Shown one piece after another: positions 8,629 to 17,425 of a stretch of DNA of 64,000 nucleotides. The notes under the pieces were generated by a model. That model saw only the letters and a program-made list of their open reading frames with translations, was not told where the DNA came from and made no database searches. Source of the stretch: Parvularcula mediterranea. GTDB lineage: Bacteria; Pseudomonadota; Alphaproteobacteria; Caulobacterales; Parvularculaceae. Every line of letters starts with the position of its first letter. Position 1 is the stretch's first letter. The stretch is from NCBI RefSeq assembly GCF_013085255.1, contig NZ_JABFCX010000003.1:567288-631287 (forward strand). The letters are read 5' to 3'. The translations under genes and the position numbers were made by a program.

Positions 8629-9873
8629 TTAGAAGTCGAATTCGACTTCCGTACGACGGTTGAGCGGCTCGCGAACACCGTCCTGGGTCGGCTTGGCGAG
8701 GTTGCTCTCACCGAGAGCGACGATCCGGATCTTGGAAGCGTCGATGCCGTACTGGACGAGAGCGTTGCGAACGACGTTCGCGCGGCGTGCCGAGAGGCGT
8801 TGGTTGTAGCTCGAGGAACCCGAGGTGTCGGTGTTACCCGAAACGACGACCGAGATGATGTCGAGGTCGTTGGCTTCACCAGCGCGGCGCTGCAGGAGCG
8901 AGCGTGCGGCGGTCGAAAGCTCAGCGCTGTCGAACTCGAAGTACACGACGGTGCGGAGTTCCGCAGGCGTCAGAGCATCTTCTTCATCGGTCGGGCAGGC
9001 TTGGTTCATCGGAACCACGGTGCCGTCGAAGCAGGTCTTGGTCTGCGGCTTCGGAGCAGCTTTGACCGGCTTGGCAGCAACGGCGCCAGCGCCGAAGTCC
9101 CAGCGGAGGCCAACAGTCGTCTCGTGGACCGAGTACTCACCGGTGACCTGAGCAACTTCGTTGTTCACGTAGGCTTCGAAGTCGTACTCGCCGGTCTGCA
9201 GGAAGCGGTAGCCGACATCGAGCGACAGGGCGTCGGTGATGGCAAAGCTGGCGCCTGCGAGACCCTGAACGGCGGTCACGTAGTCGTCGTTCTGGACATA
9301 GATACGGTAGCCAACCGGCGGCGTCGCGGATGCGAGGCCAGCATCGGTGATGCCGGTTTCGTCGTCGACGTTGTCGAACTCACCACGGACTTTTGCGAAG
9401 CCGATGCCAACGCCGAGGTAAGGCGTGAAGCGGCCAGCTGCGTCGAAGGCAAAGTCCTTGTACAGGTTCACCATGCCTGCGGTGACACCGAGGTCGCCGA
9501 GGTCATTGTTGTCGCCGAGAGCGAGGTTCTCGCTGTTGCCGCCCGTCGGGAAGCCAGCAAAGCCAGCGCCGTCGCCCGGCATGTCGGTGACAGGCTGCTC
9601 GCGGTAGGAGACTTCGAACTCACCGCGGAGGCCGCGGTCGAAGTACTTACCGATAGCGGCGTAGAGGCCAAGGCCGTCGCCGGTTTCGAGACGGCTGTCG
9701 AACTCTTGTGCGTCAGGGACACCGGAATTGGCTTCGGACTGGAAGTCGTTCTCGGCGAATTCCCAGGCGTATGCGACGCCAGCGGCACCGTAGTAGCCTT
9801 CTTTGTCCTGCGCCGAAGCGGTGCCAAGGGCTGCGGTGCCGGCGGCAACCAGCAGTGCAAGGCGGTAACTCAT
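8629..9873 (-). CDS. OmpA-family outer membrane protein
   Basis: 414 residues: signal peptide (cleavage after TASA), an N-terminal eight-strand-type beta-barrel of about 270 residues with alternating aromatic strands (GVAYAWEFAEND, RFTPYLGVGIGFAKV, DVGYRFLQTGEYD), a Pro/Lys/Ala linker, a small CFDGTVVPMNQACP disulfide loop, and a C-terminal OmpA peptidoglycan-binding domain (VVYFEFDSAEL, NTDTSG, LSARRANVVRNALV, NRRTEVEFDF). It should anchor the outer membrane to peptidoglycan. Start ATG at 9873 is fixed by GGAGGGGAAG and a clean signal peptide. An EcfG-like promoter lies upstream, suggesting stress control. Confidence 0.93.
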   Translation of the reverse strand: MSYRLALLVAAGTAALGTASAQDKEGYYGAAGVAYAWEFAENDFQSEANSGVPDAQEFDSRLETGDGLGLYAAIGKYFDRGLRGEFEVSYREQPVTDMPGDGAGFAGFPTGGNSENLALGDNNDLGDLGVTAGMVNLYKDFAFDAAGRFTPYLGVGIGFAKVRGEFDNVDDETGITDAGLASATPPVGYRIYVQNDDYVTAVQGLAGASFAITDALSLDVGYRFLQTGEYDFEAYVNNEVAQVTGEYSVHETTVGLRWDFGAGAVAAKPVKAAPKPQTKTCFDGTVVPMNQACPTDEEDALTPAELRTVVYFEFDSAELSTAARSLLQRRAGEANDLDIISVVVSGNTDTSGSSSYNQRLSARRANVVRNALVQYGIDASKIRIVALGESNLAKPTQDGVREPLNRRTEVEFDF

Positions 9874-9932
9874 ACTCTTCCCCTCCAAGGATTCAAAAAT
9901 GCGTTGAGGTACGCTGGCAAAGGTAATGCGCA

Positions 9933-9958
9933 AACCATGCCATGACGGGATGGGTTCC
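9933..9958 (-). promoter_or_regulatory. EcfG-like promoter upstream of the OmpA-family gene
   Basis: On the minus strand GGAAC (9958-9954) is followed after 18 bases by GTT (9935-9933), i.e. GGAAC-N17-GGTT. The alphaproteobacterial general stress sigma factor EcfG recognises approximately GGAAC-N16/17-CGTT. Transcription would start near 9926, about 50 bases before the ATG. The match is imperfect at the first -10 base. Inference only. Confidence 0.35.
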
Positions 9959-10027
9959 ATTATCCAAGGCTTAACGTCAGCAACCTGTAATTTCCCGCCC
10001 TACGTGTTGCCTTATTGCACCACAGCA

Positions 10028-10897
10028 TTAGCAAAGCTTCATGGAATCAAGGGTCGGCTGGGACTTGCCAAGCGAAGCGCGGAGCTTGCCGATGGCCTGT
10101 TTTTCAATCTGACGGACACGTTCTTTAGAGAGCCCTAGGTCTACGCCCAGCTGGCTCAGCGTCACGCGGTCCTCGCCGAAGAAGCGCTGGTCGATGATGA
10201 TTCGCTCGCGGTCCGTGAGCGAGCCCATGGCTTCTCCCAACCAGCTGCGCCGTTTTTCGAGGTCGATCTCTTCTTCCGCGGTCTGGTCAGGAAGATCGCG
10301 CTCATCGGGGATCATTTCCTGACGCTCGGTCTCGCCTTCTTCGTTGAATGTCGCATTCAGGGACATGTCGCGGCGGCCGAGGCGTGCGGTCATGAACTCG
10401 ATATCGTCGCCTGTGACGTTGAACTTCTTGGCGACGGTCTCACGGGCGATGGGGCCCGAGCTGTCCACTTCCTCGATCATCGCGCGGATGCGGGAGAGAT
10501 TGAAGAAGATGGTCTTGTGCGCGGATTTCGATCCGATGCGGACGATCGACCAGTTCCTGAGCACATAATCCTGCATCGAGGCCCGGATCCACCAGCCTGC
10601 GTAGGTGCAGAAGCGAACCTCGCGCTCGCAGTCGAAGCGCTTCGCCGCCTCGAGGAGCCCGATGGCGCCTTCTTGTATGAGATCCGCGAGGGGAAGGCCG
10701 TAGCCCCTAAACTTGATGGCCGTCGAAACCGCCATGCGCATGTGGCTCTCAGTGAGTTCCGCCAGCGCTTTCTCGTCACCGTCTTCACACCATGCCCGGG
10801 TCAGGGTGCGCTCACGCTCGATCGTCAGAATGGGCGCTGACATCGCCCGGCGTATGGTATCCCGGACGAAGTCGCGGCTTTTCTGGTCTGCGTGCAT
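10028..10897 (-). CDS. rpoH: RNA polymerase sigma factor RpoH (sigma-32 family)
   Basis: 289-residue sigma-70-family factor of the heat-shock type. Region 2 is intact (LPLADLIQEGAIGLLEAAKRFD; then FCTYAGWWIRASMQDYVLRNW), followed by an RpoH-box variant, HKTIFFNLSR, where E. coli has KLFFNLR. Region 4 ends with a helix-turn-helix (LSQLGVDLGLSKERVRQIEKQAIGKLR). No region 1.1 is present, as expected for sigma-32. I chose ATG at 10897, with a GGAG upstream; the open frame continues far upstream without support. An EcfG-like promoter lies about 40-65 bases ahead, hinting that the general stress response feeds into this sigma factor. Many alphaproteobacteria have two RpoH paralogs; which one this is cannot be told. 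Confidence 0.92.
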   Translation of the reverse strand: MHADQKSRDFVRDTIRRAMSAPILTIERERTLTRAWCEDGDEKALAELTESHMRMAVSTAIKFRGYGLPLADLIQEGAIGLLEAAKRFDCEREVRFCTYAGWWIRASMQDYVLRNWSIVRIGSKSAHKTIFFNLSRIRAMIEEVDSSGPIARETVAKKFNVTGDDIEFMTARLGRRDMSLNATFNEEGETERQEMIPDERDLPDQTAEEEIDLEKRRSWLGEAMGSLTDRERIIIDQRFFGEDRVTLSQLGVDLGLSKERVRQIEKQAIGKLRASLGKSQPTLDSMKLC

Positions 10898-10938
10898 CGG
10901 ATTCTCCGCGCCGGCAGCTAACGCCCGCGTGATGCACG

Positions 10939-10963
10939 AACCCGTGACGGAACTTATGGTTCC
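10939..10963 (-). promoter_or_regulatory. EcfG-like promoter upstream of rpoH
   Basis: Minus-strand GGAAC (10963-10959) is separated by 17 bases from GTT (10941-10939), i.e. GGAAC-N16-GGTT, close to the EcfG consensus GGAAC-N16/17-CGTT. The predicted start near 10931 leaves a leader of about 35 bases containing the rpoH SD. The -35 is also part of a perfect 5-bp palindrome, GGAACTTATGGTTCC (10949-10963), so a bound repressor is an alternative reading. Confidence 0.45.
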
Positions 10964-10978
10964 CGTTCGGACCTGACT

Positions 10979-11021
10979 TTTTTCAGTTGTGACCGCGTGG
11001 CGGGGTGACGCAGCTGAAAAA
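10979..11021. promoter_or_regulatory. Inverted repeat between rpoH and ald
   Basis: TTTTTCAGTTG (10979-10989) and CAGCTGAAAAA (11011-11021) are 11-bp arms with one G-T mismatch, 21 bases apart, in the divergent rpoH/ald region. Alanine dehydrogenase genes are often controlled by Lrp/AsnC-type regulators that bind AT-rich dyads, so an operator is plausible. A stem in the ald leader RNA is the other option. Confidence 0.35.
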
Positions 11022-11066
11022 GAGACTAAGGGGCGCCTCAAAAAACACCCAGCGGGAGACAGTGGC

Positions 11067-12176
11067 ATGAAGATCGGCGTTCCTAAGGAAATCAAGAAAC
11101 GCGAGTTCCGGGTCGGCATGACCCCCTCGAGCGTCCGTGAGGCCGTGCGCCTGGGCCACGAAGTTGTCGTGGAGACCAACGCAGGCGCTGGCGTCGACCT
11201 GACCAATGACGATTACATCGAGGCCGGCGCAACCATCGTCGAGCGCGCCGAAGAGGCCTTCGAGGCTGACCTGATCGTCAAGGTGAAGGAGCCCCAGCTC
11301 CCAGAATGCGCGCGCCTGACCAAAGGCCAGACGCTCTTCACCTATCTCCACCTCGCAGCAGACAAGCCCCAGGCCGAAGCGTTGATGGCTTCCGGCTGCA
11401 CCGCGATCGCCTACGAGACCGTCACCGGGAACCATGGCGGGCTCCCCCTCCTCCGCCCGATGTCGGAAGTCGCTGGACGGATGTCCGTGCAGGTCGGCGC
11501 CTGGGCCCTCGAAGCAAGCCAGGGGGGCCGCGGCGTTCTCCTCGGCGGTGTGCCGGGCGTGTCGGCAGCCAATGTCGTGATCCTCGGCGGCGGTGTTTCG
11601 GGCTTCAACGCAGCGCAGATGGCCGTAGGCGCCCACGCCGATGTCGAGCTGTTCGACGTGAACCTGATGCGGCTTGAGGAACTCGACGCTCTCTTCAAGA
11701 ATCAGGTCCAGACGGTCTTTTCAAACCCAACGGCTGTCTACGAAGCGATCACGCGCGCAGACCTCGTCATCGGCGCGGTCCTCGTCCCGGGCGGTAAAGC
11801 GCCGAAGCTGGTCACCCGCGACATGCTCAAGGACATGAAGAAGGGCGCTGTCCTCGTCGACATCGCCATCGACCAGGGCGGCTGCTTCGAGACCTCGAAG
11901 CCGACCACCCACGACGAACCCATCTATGAAGTCGACGGCGTGGTGCATTACTGCGTCGCGAACATGCCAGGCGCCGTGCCGCGGACCTCGACCTTCGCGC
12001 TCAACAACGTGACCCTGCCGCACACGCTTTCCATTGCGAACAATGGCGCGGTCGAAGCGATGCGGCGCGATCCGCACCTCCTCAACGGTCTCAACGTCAT
12101 GGACGGGAAGATCACCTATGAGGCCGTCGCCCGCGATCTGGACCTCGAATACGCGCCCGCTGAGAGCTTCCTCTAA
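11067..12176 (+). CDS. ald: Alanine dehydrogenase
   Basis: 369 residues, the usual length for NAD-dependent L-alanine dehydrogenase, which interconverts alanine and pyruvate plus ammonium. The N-terminus [23 protein letters not shown] is the family signature, followed by K-x-KEPQ, a catalytic His region ([10 protein letters not shown]), the Rossmann motif [14 protein letters not shown] and the late [16 protein letters not shown] motif. The ATG at 11067 has GGGAGA about 10 bases upstream. It lies ahead of the AST operon on the same strand, with a 101-base gap, so nitrogen release from amino acids is a common theme; co-transcription is uncertain. Confidence 0.97.
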   Translation: MKIGVPKEIKKREFRVGMTPSSVREAVRLGHEVVVETNAGAGVDLTNDDYIEAGATIVERAEEAFEADLIVKVKEPQLPECARLTKGQTLFTYLHLAADKPQAEALMASGCTAIAYETVTGNHGGLPLLRPMSEVAGRMSVQVGAWALEASQGGRGVLLGGVPGVSAANVVILGGGVSGFNAAQMAVGAHADVELFDVNLMRLEELDALFKNQVQTVFSNPTAVYEAITRADLVIGAVLVPGGKAPKLVTRDMLKDMKKGAVLVDIAIDQGGCFETSKPTTHDEPIYEVDGVVHYCVANMPGAVPRTSTFALNNVTLPHTLSIANNGAVEAMRRDPHLLNGLNVMDGKITYEAVARDLDLEYAPAESFL

Positions 12177-12277
12177 GGAAGGCCGCACCCCGGCCCTCCC
12201 GCAGGTTTGAGCGAGAGGGAGCCGGGCAAGCCGCCCACGCGCTTTGACGCAGGGGCGGCGCGGCGTTAGAGGCTCCC

Positions 12278-13513
12278 ATGACCTCCAGTAATTTTGCCGA
12301 AGTCCTGTCGAAGCTCGACGGGCTGACGGAAACCATGACGAACCGGACCATGGCGTGGTCCGCGATCAATTCAGGCACGGCCAATCTCGAAGGCCTCGCG
12401 ACGATGGCTGACGAGACCGAAGCCGCGTTCACCGACGCAGGCTTCAAGGCCGAGCGCATTCCCCCTGCCCCGATGACCGAGATCTCCGACAAGGGCGAGG
12501 TGATCGAGATTGTGCGCGGCGAGGCGATGCTGTTCCGCGCCAATCCGGGCGCGAACCGACGCATACTGATGACCGGGCATCTCGACACGGTGTTCCCCAA
12601 GGGCTCGCACTTCCAGACCCCGGTGATCCGTCCTGACGGCACCATGCACGGGCCGGGCGTTGCGGACATGAAGGGCGGCATCTGCGTGATGCTCGAAGCG
12701 GCGCGCGCGTTCCTTTCCTCTTCCTACGGAGAGACGGTCGGCATCGACGTTATTCTCAACGCTGACGAAGAGACAGGGAGCCATGCCTCCGCTGGGCTTC
12801 TCGCGAAGATGGCCAAGGAAGCGGATATTGGCCTCGTGTACGAGCCTGCCCTACCTGACGGCACGCTGGCTGGCGCACGGGCGGGATCAGGCCACTACAC
12901 ATTCACCGTACGCGGACTGGCCGCCCATGCGGGACGCGAGTTCCACATCGGCAAGAACGCGATCCTCGGCGCGGCGCGCCTGATGCTCGCGGTCGATGAG
13001 CTGAACGGGGTTCGTGATGGCGCGACCATCAATATGGGCGTCATCGACGGCGGCGTGGCCACGAACGTCGTACCTGATACGTGTGTCGTCAGGATCAATG
13101 TCCGTGCACGGCGCACTGAGGACCTCAATTGGGTGGATAGCGAAATCCGCCGCGTCCACGAGGAAGCGGACCTTGGCGAAGGTATCACGGCGGAGCTGCA
13201 TGGCGGCGTCCATCGCCCCGTGAAAGAGATGAAGGGCGGCACGGAAGAGCTCTTCAACCTCGTCAAGAAGGCTGGCGGCGACCTCGGCATCGGTATCGAC
13301 TGGGCACCGACCGGCGGCTGCTGCGATGGCAACAATCTCGCGGAGGCTGGCCTGCCGAACGTCGATACGCTCGGCGTCGTCGGCGGCAAGATCCACTCCG
13401 ATCAGGAATATGCCCACCCGGAGAGCTTCGTTCCGCGTGCGAAGCTTTCGCTTCTCATCATGCTGCTACTAGCCTCGGGTCAGGCCCCGTGGCCCAAACG
13501 TCTGGATGCGTAA
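12278..13513 (+). CDS. M20-family metallohydrolase of the AST operon
   Basis: 411-residue zinc amidohydrolase of the carboxypeptidase G2/ArgE/DapE group. Visible metal and catalytic motifs: TGHLDTVFP (metal His and catalytic-side Asp), GPGVADMKGG (bridging Asp), ADEETGS (catalytic Glu and metal Glu), then a dimerisation lid domain (GSGHYTFTVRGLAAHAGREFHIGKNA) and a late GGKIHSDQEYAHPES metal His. GAGG precedes the ATG at 12278. It overlaps or abuts astA and sits first in an operon with astA-astD-astB. Because M20 includes a desuccinylase (DapE) and the operon has no AstE, it may remove succinate from N-succinylglutamate; that is inference. Confidence 0.85.
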   Translation: MTSSNFAEVLSKLDGLTETMTNRTMAWSAINSGTANLEGLATMADETEAAFTDAGFKAERIPPAPMTEISDKGEVIEIVRGEAMLFRANPGANRRILMTGHLDTVFPKGSHFQTPVIRPDGTMHGPGVADMKGGICVMLEAARAFLSSSYGETVGIDVILNADEETGSHASAGLLAKMAKEADIGLVYEPALPDGTLAGARAGSGHYTFTVRGLAAHAGREFHIGKNAILGAARLMLAVDELNGVRDGATINMGVIDGGVATNVVPDTCVVRINVRARRTEDLNWVDSEIRRVHEEADLGEGITAELHGGVHRPVKEMKGGTEELFNLVKKAGGDLGIGIDWAPTGGCCDGNNLAEAGLPNVDTLGVVGGKIHSDQEYAHPESFVPRAKLSLLIMLLLASGQAPWPKRLDA

Positions 13514-13514
13514 C

Positions 13515-14543
13515 ATGAACATGATCGTCAGACTCTCGGACGAGAAAGACGTCGACGGACTTTATGAGCTTGCGATGAACGCGGGCACGGGCATGACCAC
13601 CGTGCCGAACTCGCGCGAGGCGATCGAGGAGCGCGTCGCTGCGTCCAAAGCCGCAGTGCTTGGCACCGGACCCGCTGGTCCCAAGGACATCTTCTTCTTC
13701 GTACTGGAGCTCGATGGCGAGGTCGCAGGCATGGCCTCGATCTTCCCGTCGCTTGGCGCGGACCGTCCCTTCTACAGCTACCGGATCAGCCAGGTCGCAG
13801 CGGCAGCGCCGGAGCTTGGCATCCAGGCCAGCTCCGAGCTTCTTTATCTGTGCAATGACTTTCACGGCTATGACGAGATCGGTACGCTGCTCGTCTCCGA
13901 GAAGGCGCGAGGCACAGGCGCAGGACGCCTCCTCTCCCTCTGCCGCTTCCTCTTCATGAAGGCGATCGAAGCCCGCCTCTCTGGCAAGGTCATGGCCGAG
14001 ATTCGAGGCCAGTTCGATGATGATGGCGAGAGCCATTTCTGGGACGCTGTCGCCTCGAAGTTCTTCCATATGAGCTTTCAGGAAGCCGATGTCCGCTCGG
14101 CCCACGACTTCCGCTTCATTGCAGACCTGATGCCGAAGTTCCCTATCTATACGGAGCTTCTCGCAGACGAGGCTCGCGAAGTGATCGGCAAGCCGCACCC
14201 GCACTCGGCGCCCGCCATGAACATGCTGCAGAACGAGGGCTTCCGCTATACGAACTGCGTCGATATCTTCGACGCGGGCCCGAGCGTCGAGGCGCCGCTG
14301 AACGACATCTCCACGGTCAAGAACCGCGTGGCGGCAACCGTCCGTGTGCAGTCCAACATCCCTACGGAAGGCCGGAACCGGCACATCGTCGCCGTGCCCG
14401 ACCAGCTCCGTTTCCGCGCGACGCTCCTGCACCGAGGCCCGCGCGATGGCAGCCTCTTCCTCACCCCTGAGGAAGCGGAAACGCTCGGTGTCCAATCAGG
14501 CGACAAGGTGGTCACCTCGGCCATCCGCTCACGGAAAGGTTAG
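13515..14543 (+). CDS. astA: Arginine N-succinyltransferase AstA
   Basis: About 342 residues, GNAT-like fold specific to AstA/AruF/AruG. It transfers succinate from succinyl-CoA to arginine, the first AST step. Family marks: IVRLSDEKDVDGLYELA at the start, GMTTVPN, the SELLYLCNDFHGYDEIGTLL core, GRLLSLCRF, MAEIRGQ, FWDAVASKFF and FPIYTELL. Possible ATGs at 13506, 13515 and 13521; I use 13515, with GGA eight bases upstream; 13521 fits homolog N-termini equally well. It follows the M20 gene immediately and precedes astD by 2 bases. Confidence 0.92.
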   Translation: MNMIVRLSDEKDVDGLYELAMNAGTGMTTVPNSREAIEERVAASKAAVLGTGPAGPKDIFFFVLELDGEVAGMASIFPSLGADRPFYSYRISQVAAAAPELGIQASSELLYLCNDFHGYDEIGTLLVSEKARGTGAGRLLSLCRFLFMKAIEARLSGKVMAEIRGQFDDDGESHFWDAVASKFFHMSFQEADVRSAHDFRFIADLMPKFPIYTELLADEAREVIGKPHPHSAPAMNMLQNEGFRYTNCVDIFDAGPSVEAPLNDISTVKNRVAATVRVQSNIPTEGRNRHIVAVPDQLRFRATLLHRGPRDGSLFLTPEEAETLGVQSGDKVVTSAIRSRKG

Positions 14544-14545
14544 AA

Positions 14546-16015
14546 ATGAACGCGCTGAAGAATCTTATCGGCAAGGACTGGCTGGACGGCGAAGGCGCTC
14601 CCCTTTCTACGACATCTCCCGCGAACGGCGAGACCATCGCCAGTGGCAACATGGCGAGCACGGAGCAAGCGATTGCTGCGATGGCCGTCGCGCACAAGGC
14701 TTTCGAGCCCTGGGCTGCCACATCCTACGAGGACCGCAAGGCCATCATCGAGCGCTACGCGGAGATCGCGAAAGAGCGCAAAGACGAGATGGCTGAGCTG
14801 ATCGCTCGCGAGACGGGCAAGGCCCTGTGGGACGCTGCGACCGAGGCCGGCGGCATTGCGGGCAAGGCTGGCCTCGCCATCGCTTCTTACGAAGACCGCA
14901 CACCGACCAAAGAGAAAGACAATGGCGCGCTGACGCTCCGCATTGCCCATAAGCCCCACGGCGTGATGGTCGTCATCGGTCCCTTCAACTTCCCGGGCCA
15001 CCTGCCGAACGGCCAGATCATTCCCTCGCTCCTCGCGGGCAACACGGTGGTCTTCAAACCTTCCGAGCAGACCCCCGCCGTTGGCCAGAAGATGGCCGAG
15101 TGGTGGCAGGAAGCGGGCCTGCCCGAAGGCTGTATCAATGTCGTGCACGGAGCACGCGAAGTGGCTGGCGCTCTCATCGGTGATCCGCGCACCGCAGGCG
15201 TCCTCTTCACCGGCGGCGTGCAAGCAGGCACCGCGATCCACAAGCAGCTTGCAGGGCGGCCTGACGTCATCCTCGCGCTCGAGCTTGGCGGCAACAATCC
15301 GCTCATCGCCTGGGACGTTCAGAACGCTGAGGATGCGGCGCAGATCATCGTGCGCTCCGCCTACATCACGACGGGCCAGCGCTGCACCTGCGCGCGCCGC
15401 CTCATCGTCAAGAAAGGCGAGGAAGGCGACCGGATCGTGAAGGCCGTCGCCGACCTCATCCCGCGCCTCACCATCGGCGACCCTCTTGGTGACCCCGCGC
15501 CCTTCATGGGGCCGCTGGTGAGCGCTGACAGCGCCCGCCGCGCCTTGGCCGCACAGGACGAGCTGATCGCCGCTGGCGCTGAGCCGGTCGTGAAGATGGC
15601 TCAGCACGAGGCCGGCGACGCCTTCGTCACCCCTGGCCTTCTCGATGTTTCGGGTATGGCGAAGGACCCGGACGAAGAGATATTCGGCCCACTCCTGAAA
15701 GTCATCCGTGTGGACAGCTTCGAGGAAGCCATCGTCCGCGCAAACAACACGAAGTTCGGCCTTGCCGCTGCGCTACTCTCCGATGACGCGGCGCTCTGGG
15801 ATCGGTTCGCAAGGGACATCCGTGCAGGGATTGTCAACTGGAACCGCCAGACAACGGGCGCTTCAGGCGCTATGCCCTTCGGTGGCCCGGGCCTCTCGGG
15901 CAACCACCGTCCGGCGGGCAGCTATGCCGCCGACTTCGTTGCCTGGCCGATGGCCAGCATGATGGCCGAAGGTCCGCTTAAGGATGATCAGGCCGTGCCG
16001 GGGCTCAAATCATGA
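14546..16015 (+). CDS. astD: N-succinylglutamate 5-semialdehyde dehydrogenase AstD
   Basis: 489-residue aldehyde dehydrogenase, NAD(P)-dependent, oxidising succinylglutamate semialdehyde to N-succinylglutamate. The ALDH frame is complete: GPFNFPGHLPNG, the NAD-binding FTGG, catalytic Glu in LALELGGNNP and catalytic Cys in GQRCTCARR, then EIFGPLLKV. The GPFNFPGHLPNGHI-like loop and GNNP are typical of AstD among ALDHs. An SD, GAAAGG, is inside the end of astA; the stop overlaps astB by 4 bases (ATGA), indicating translational coupling. Confidence 0.94.
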   Translation: MNALKNLIGKDWLDGEGAPLSTTSPANGETIASGNMASTEQAIAAMAVAHKAFEPWAATSYEDRKAIIERYAEIAKERKDEMAELIARETGKALWDAATEAGGIAGKAGLAIASYEDRTPTKEKDNGALTLRIAHKPHGVMVVIGPFNFPGHLPNGQIIPSLLAGNTVVFKPSEQTPAVGQKMAEWWQEAGLPEGCINVVHGAREVAGALIGDPRTAGVLFTGGVQAGTAIHKQLAGRPDVILALELGGNNPLIAWDVQNAEDAAQIIVRSAYITTGQRCTCARRLIVKKGEEGDRIVKAVADLIPRLTIGDPLGDPAPFMGPLVSADSARRALAAQDELIAAGAEPVVKMAQHEAGDAFVTPGLLDVSGMAKDPDEEIFGPLLKVIRVDSFEEAIVRANNTKFGLAAALLSDDAALWDRFARDIRAGIVNWNRQTTGASGAMPFGGPGLSGNHRPAGSYAADFVAWPMASMMAEGPLKDDQAVPGLKS

Positions 16016-17346
16016 GCGTGACGGAAGTCAATTTCGATGGCCTCGTCGGCCCGACGCACAATTATGGCGGTCTGTCGGTCGGCAACGTCGCCTCCATGTC
16101 GAGCCAGGAGACGCCCTCCAACCCGCGCGAAGCAGCGCTGCAGGGCCTCGCCAAGATGCGGCGCATGCTGAAGATGGGCTTCACGCAGGGCTTCCTGCCG
16201 CCCCACGACCGTCCCCATGTCGAGACCCTTCGCGGGTTCGGCTTCACGGGCCCTGACAAGGAGGTGGTCGAGGCCGCAGGCAAGAAGGCGCCCCTCCTCT
16301 TGAGGAACGTCAGCTCCGCTTCCTCGATGTGGACGGCGAACGCCGCGACCGTGACCCCCTCGCGGGACGCAAGCGACGGCAAGCTCCACCTGACCCCTGC
16401 CAACCTCAAGGCGATGTTCCACCGCTCGATCGAGCATGAGCAGACCCAGCGGATGCTAGAGACCGCTTTCCCGGGCGATCGCTTCGTCGTGCACGGAGCG
16501 GTTCAGGGCGGCGGCGAAATGGGCGACGAGGGTGCAGCCAACCATGGCCGCCTCTGCGCGAGCCATGATGCGCAGGGCCTCCACCTCTACACCTATGGCC
16601 GCCATGCCTTTGAAAAGCGCGAGGGCAAGTACCCTGCCCGTCAGGCCCTTGAGGCCAGCGAAGGTATTGCCCGCAGCCATCAGGTGGCGGACCAACACAT
16701 CGTTTACATGAAGCAGGCGGACGAAGCGATCGACGCTGGCGCCTTCCACAATGACGTGGTCGCCGTCGCCGATGGTCCGGTGCTTCTCTACCACCAGAAG
16801 GCCTACGAAGACACGCCCGCCCTCCTCGATGCGATCAAGCGCAAGGCTGAGCCACTAGGCTTCGAGCCGCAGTTCATCGAGGTCGCTGCGAGAGATGTCA
16901 GCCTTCGCGATGCGATCGTTTCCTACCTCTTCAATTCGCAACTCCTGACGCGTGCTGATGGTTCGATGATGCTCCTCCTCCCCGTTGAGGCGGAGGAGAA
17001 CGAGGCGACGAGGCGCTGGTGCGAAGAAGCTGTTGCAGGGAATGGCCCGATTGCAGAAACCCTGTTCATGGATCTTCGCCAGTCGATGCGGAACGGCGGC
17101 GGCCCAGCCTGCCTCCGTCTGCGGGTTGCTCTGACCGCTGAGGAACTGGCTGCAACGAATCAGGGATTCCTTCTGGACGAGGCGCGAAGCGATCAGCTCG
17201 AAGCTTGGGTGAAGGATCACTACCGTGATCGTCTCACGCCTGACGATCTCGGCGATCCGGCGTTTCTCGAAGAAAACCGCCGTGCTCTCGACGCCCTGAC
17301 CCAGATCATGGGCTGCTCGGGGCTCTACGCCTTCCAACGGGGATAA
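16012..17346 (+). CDS. astB: N-succinylarginine dihydrolase AstB
   Basis: 444-residue amidinotransferase-fold enzyme that hydrolyses N-succinylarginine to succinylornithine, CO2 and two ammonia. The N-terminal VNFDGLVGPTHNYGGLS-GN is the AstB signature; the catalytic region HGAVQGGGEMGDEGAANHGR, H-N-D-V (FHNDVVAV) and the late NGGGPACLRLRV with its Cys are all present. ATG overlaps the astD stop. AstC (aminotransferase) and AstE are not next to it, so the pathway depends on genes elsewhere or on the M20 protein. Confidence 0.95.
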   Translation: MSVTEVNFDGLVGPTHNYGGLSVGNVASMSSQETPSNPREAALQGLAKMRRMLKMGFTQGFLPPHDRPHVETLRGFGFTGPDKEVVEAAGKKAPLLLRNVSSASSMWTANAATVTPSRDASDGKLHLTPANLKAMFHRSIEHEQTQRMLETAFPGDRFVVHGAVQGGGEMGDEGAANHGRLCASHDAQGLHLYTYGRHAFEKREGKYPARQALEASEGIARSHQVADQHIVYMKQADEAIDAGAFHNDVVAVADGPVLLYHQKAYEDTPALLDAIKRKAEPLGFEPQFIEVAARDVSLRDAIVSYLFNSQLLTRADGSMMLLLPVEAEENEATRRWCEEAVAGNGPIAETLFMDLRQSMRNGGGPACLRLRVALTAEELAATNQGFLLDEARSDQLEAWVKDHYRDRLTPDDLGDPAFLEENRRALDALTQIMGCSGLYAFQRG

Positions 17347-17425
17347 TCCTCTCGTTTTCGGGTGGTGACGAGGCGGGCGAATAGCCCTAACACTTCGTTA
17401 CCACCAGAGAATCCGAGGAATCCGC

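Noticed and set aside
8800-9945. 381-residue plus-strand frame over the OmpA-family gene
   Set aside because: Low-complexity antisense frame; the minus strand carries an intact OmpA domain and terminator.
12244-12271. TTGACG-N16-TTAGAG as a promoter of the M20 gene
   Set aside because: It would give a nearly leaderless mRNA although a GAGG SD is present at the same place; weak -10.
14540-15607. 355-residue minus-strand frame over astD
   Set aside because: Antisense shadow of a complete aldehyde dehydrogenase.
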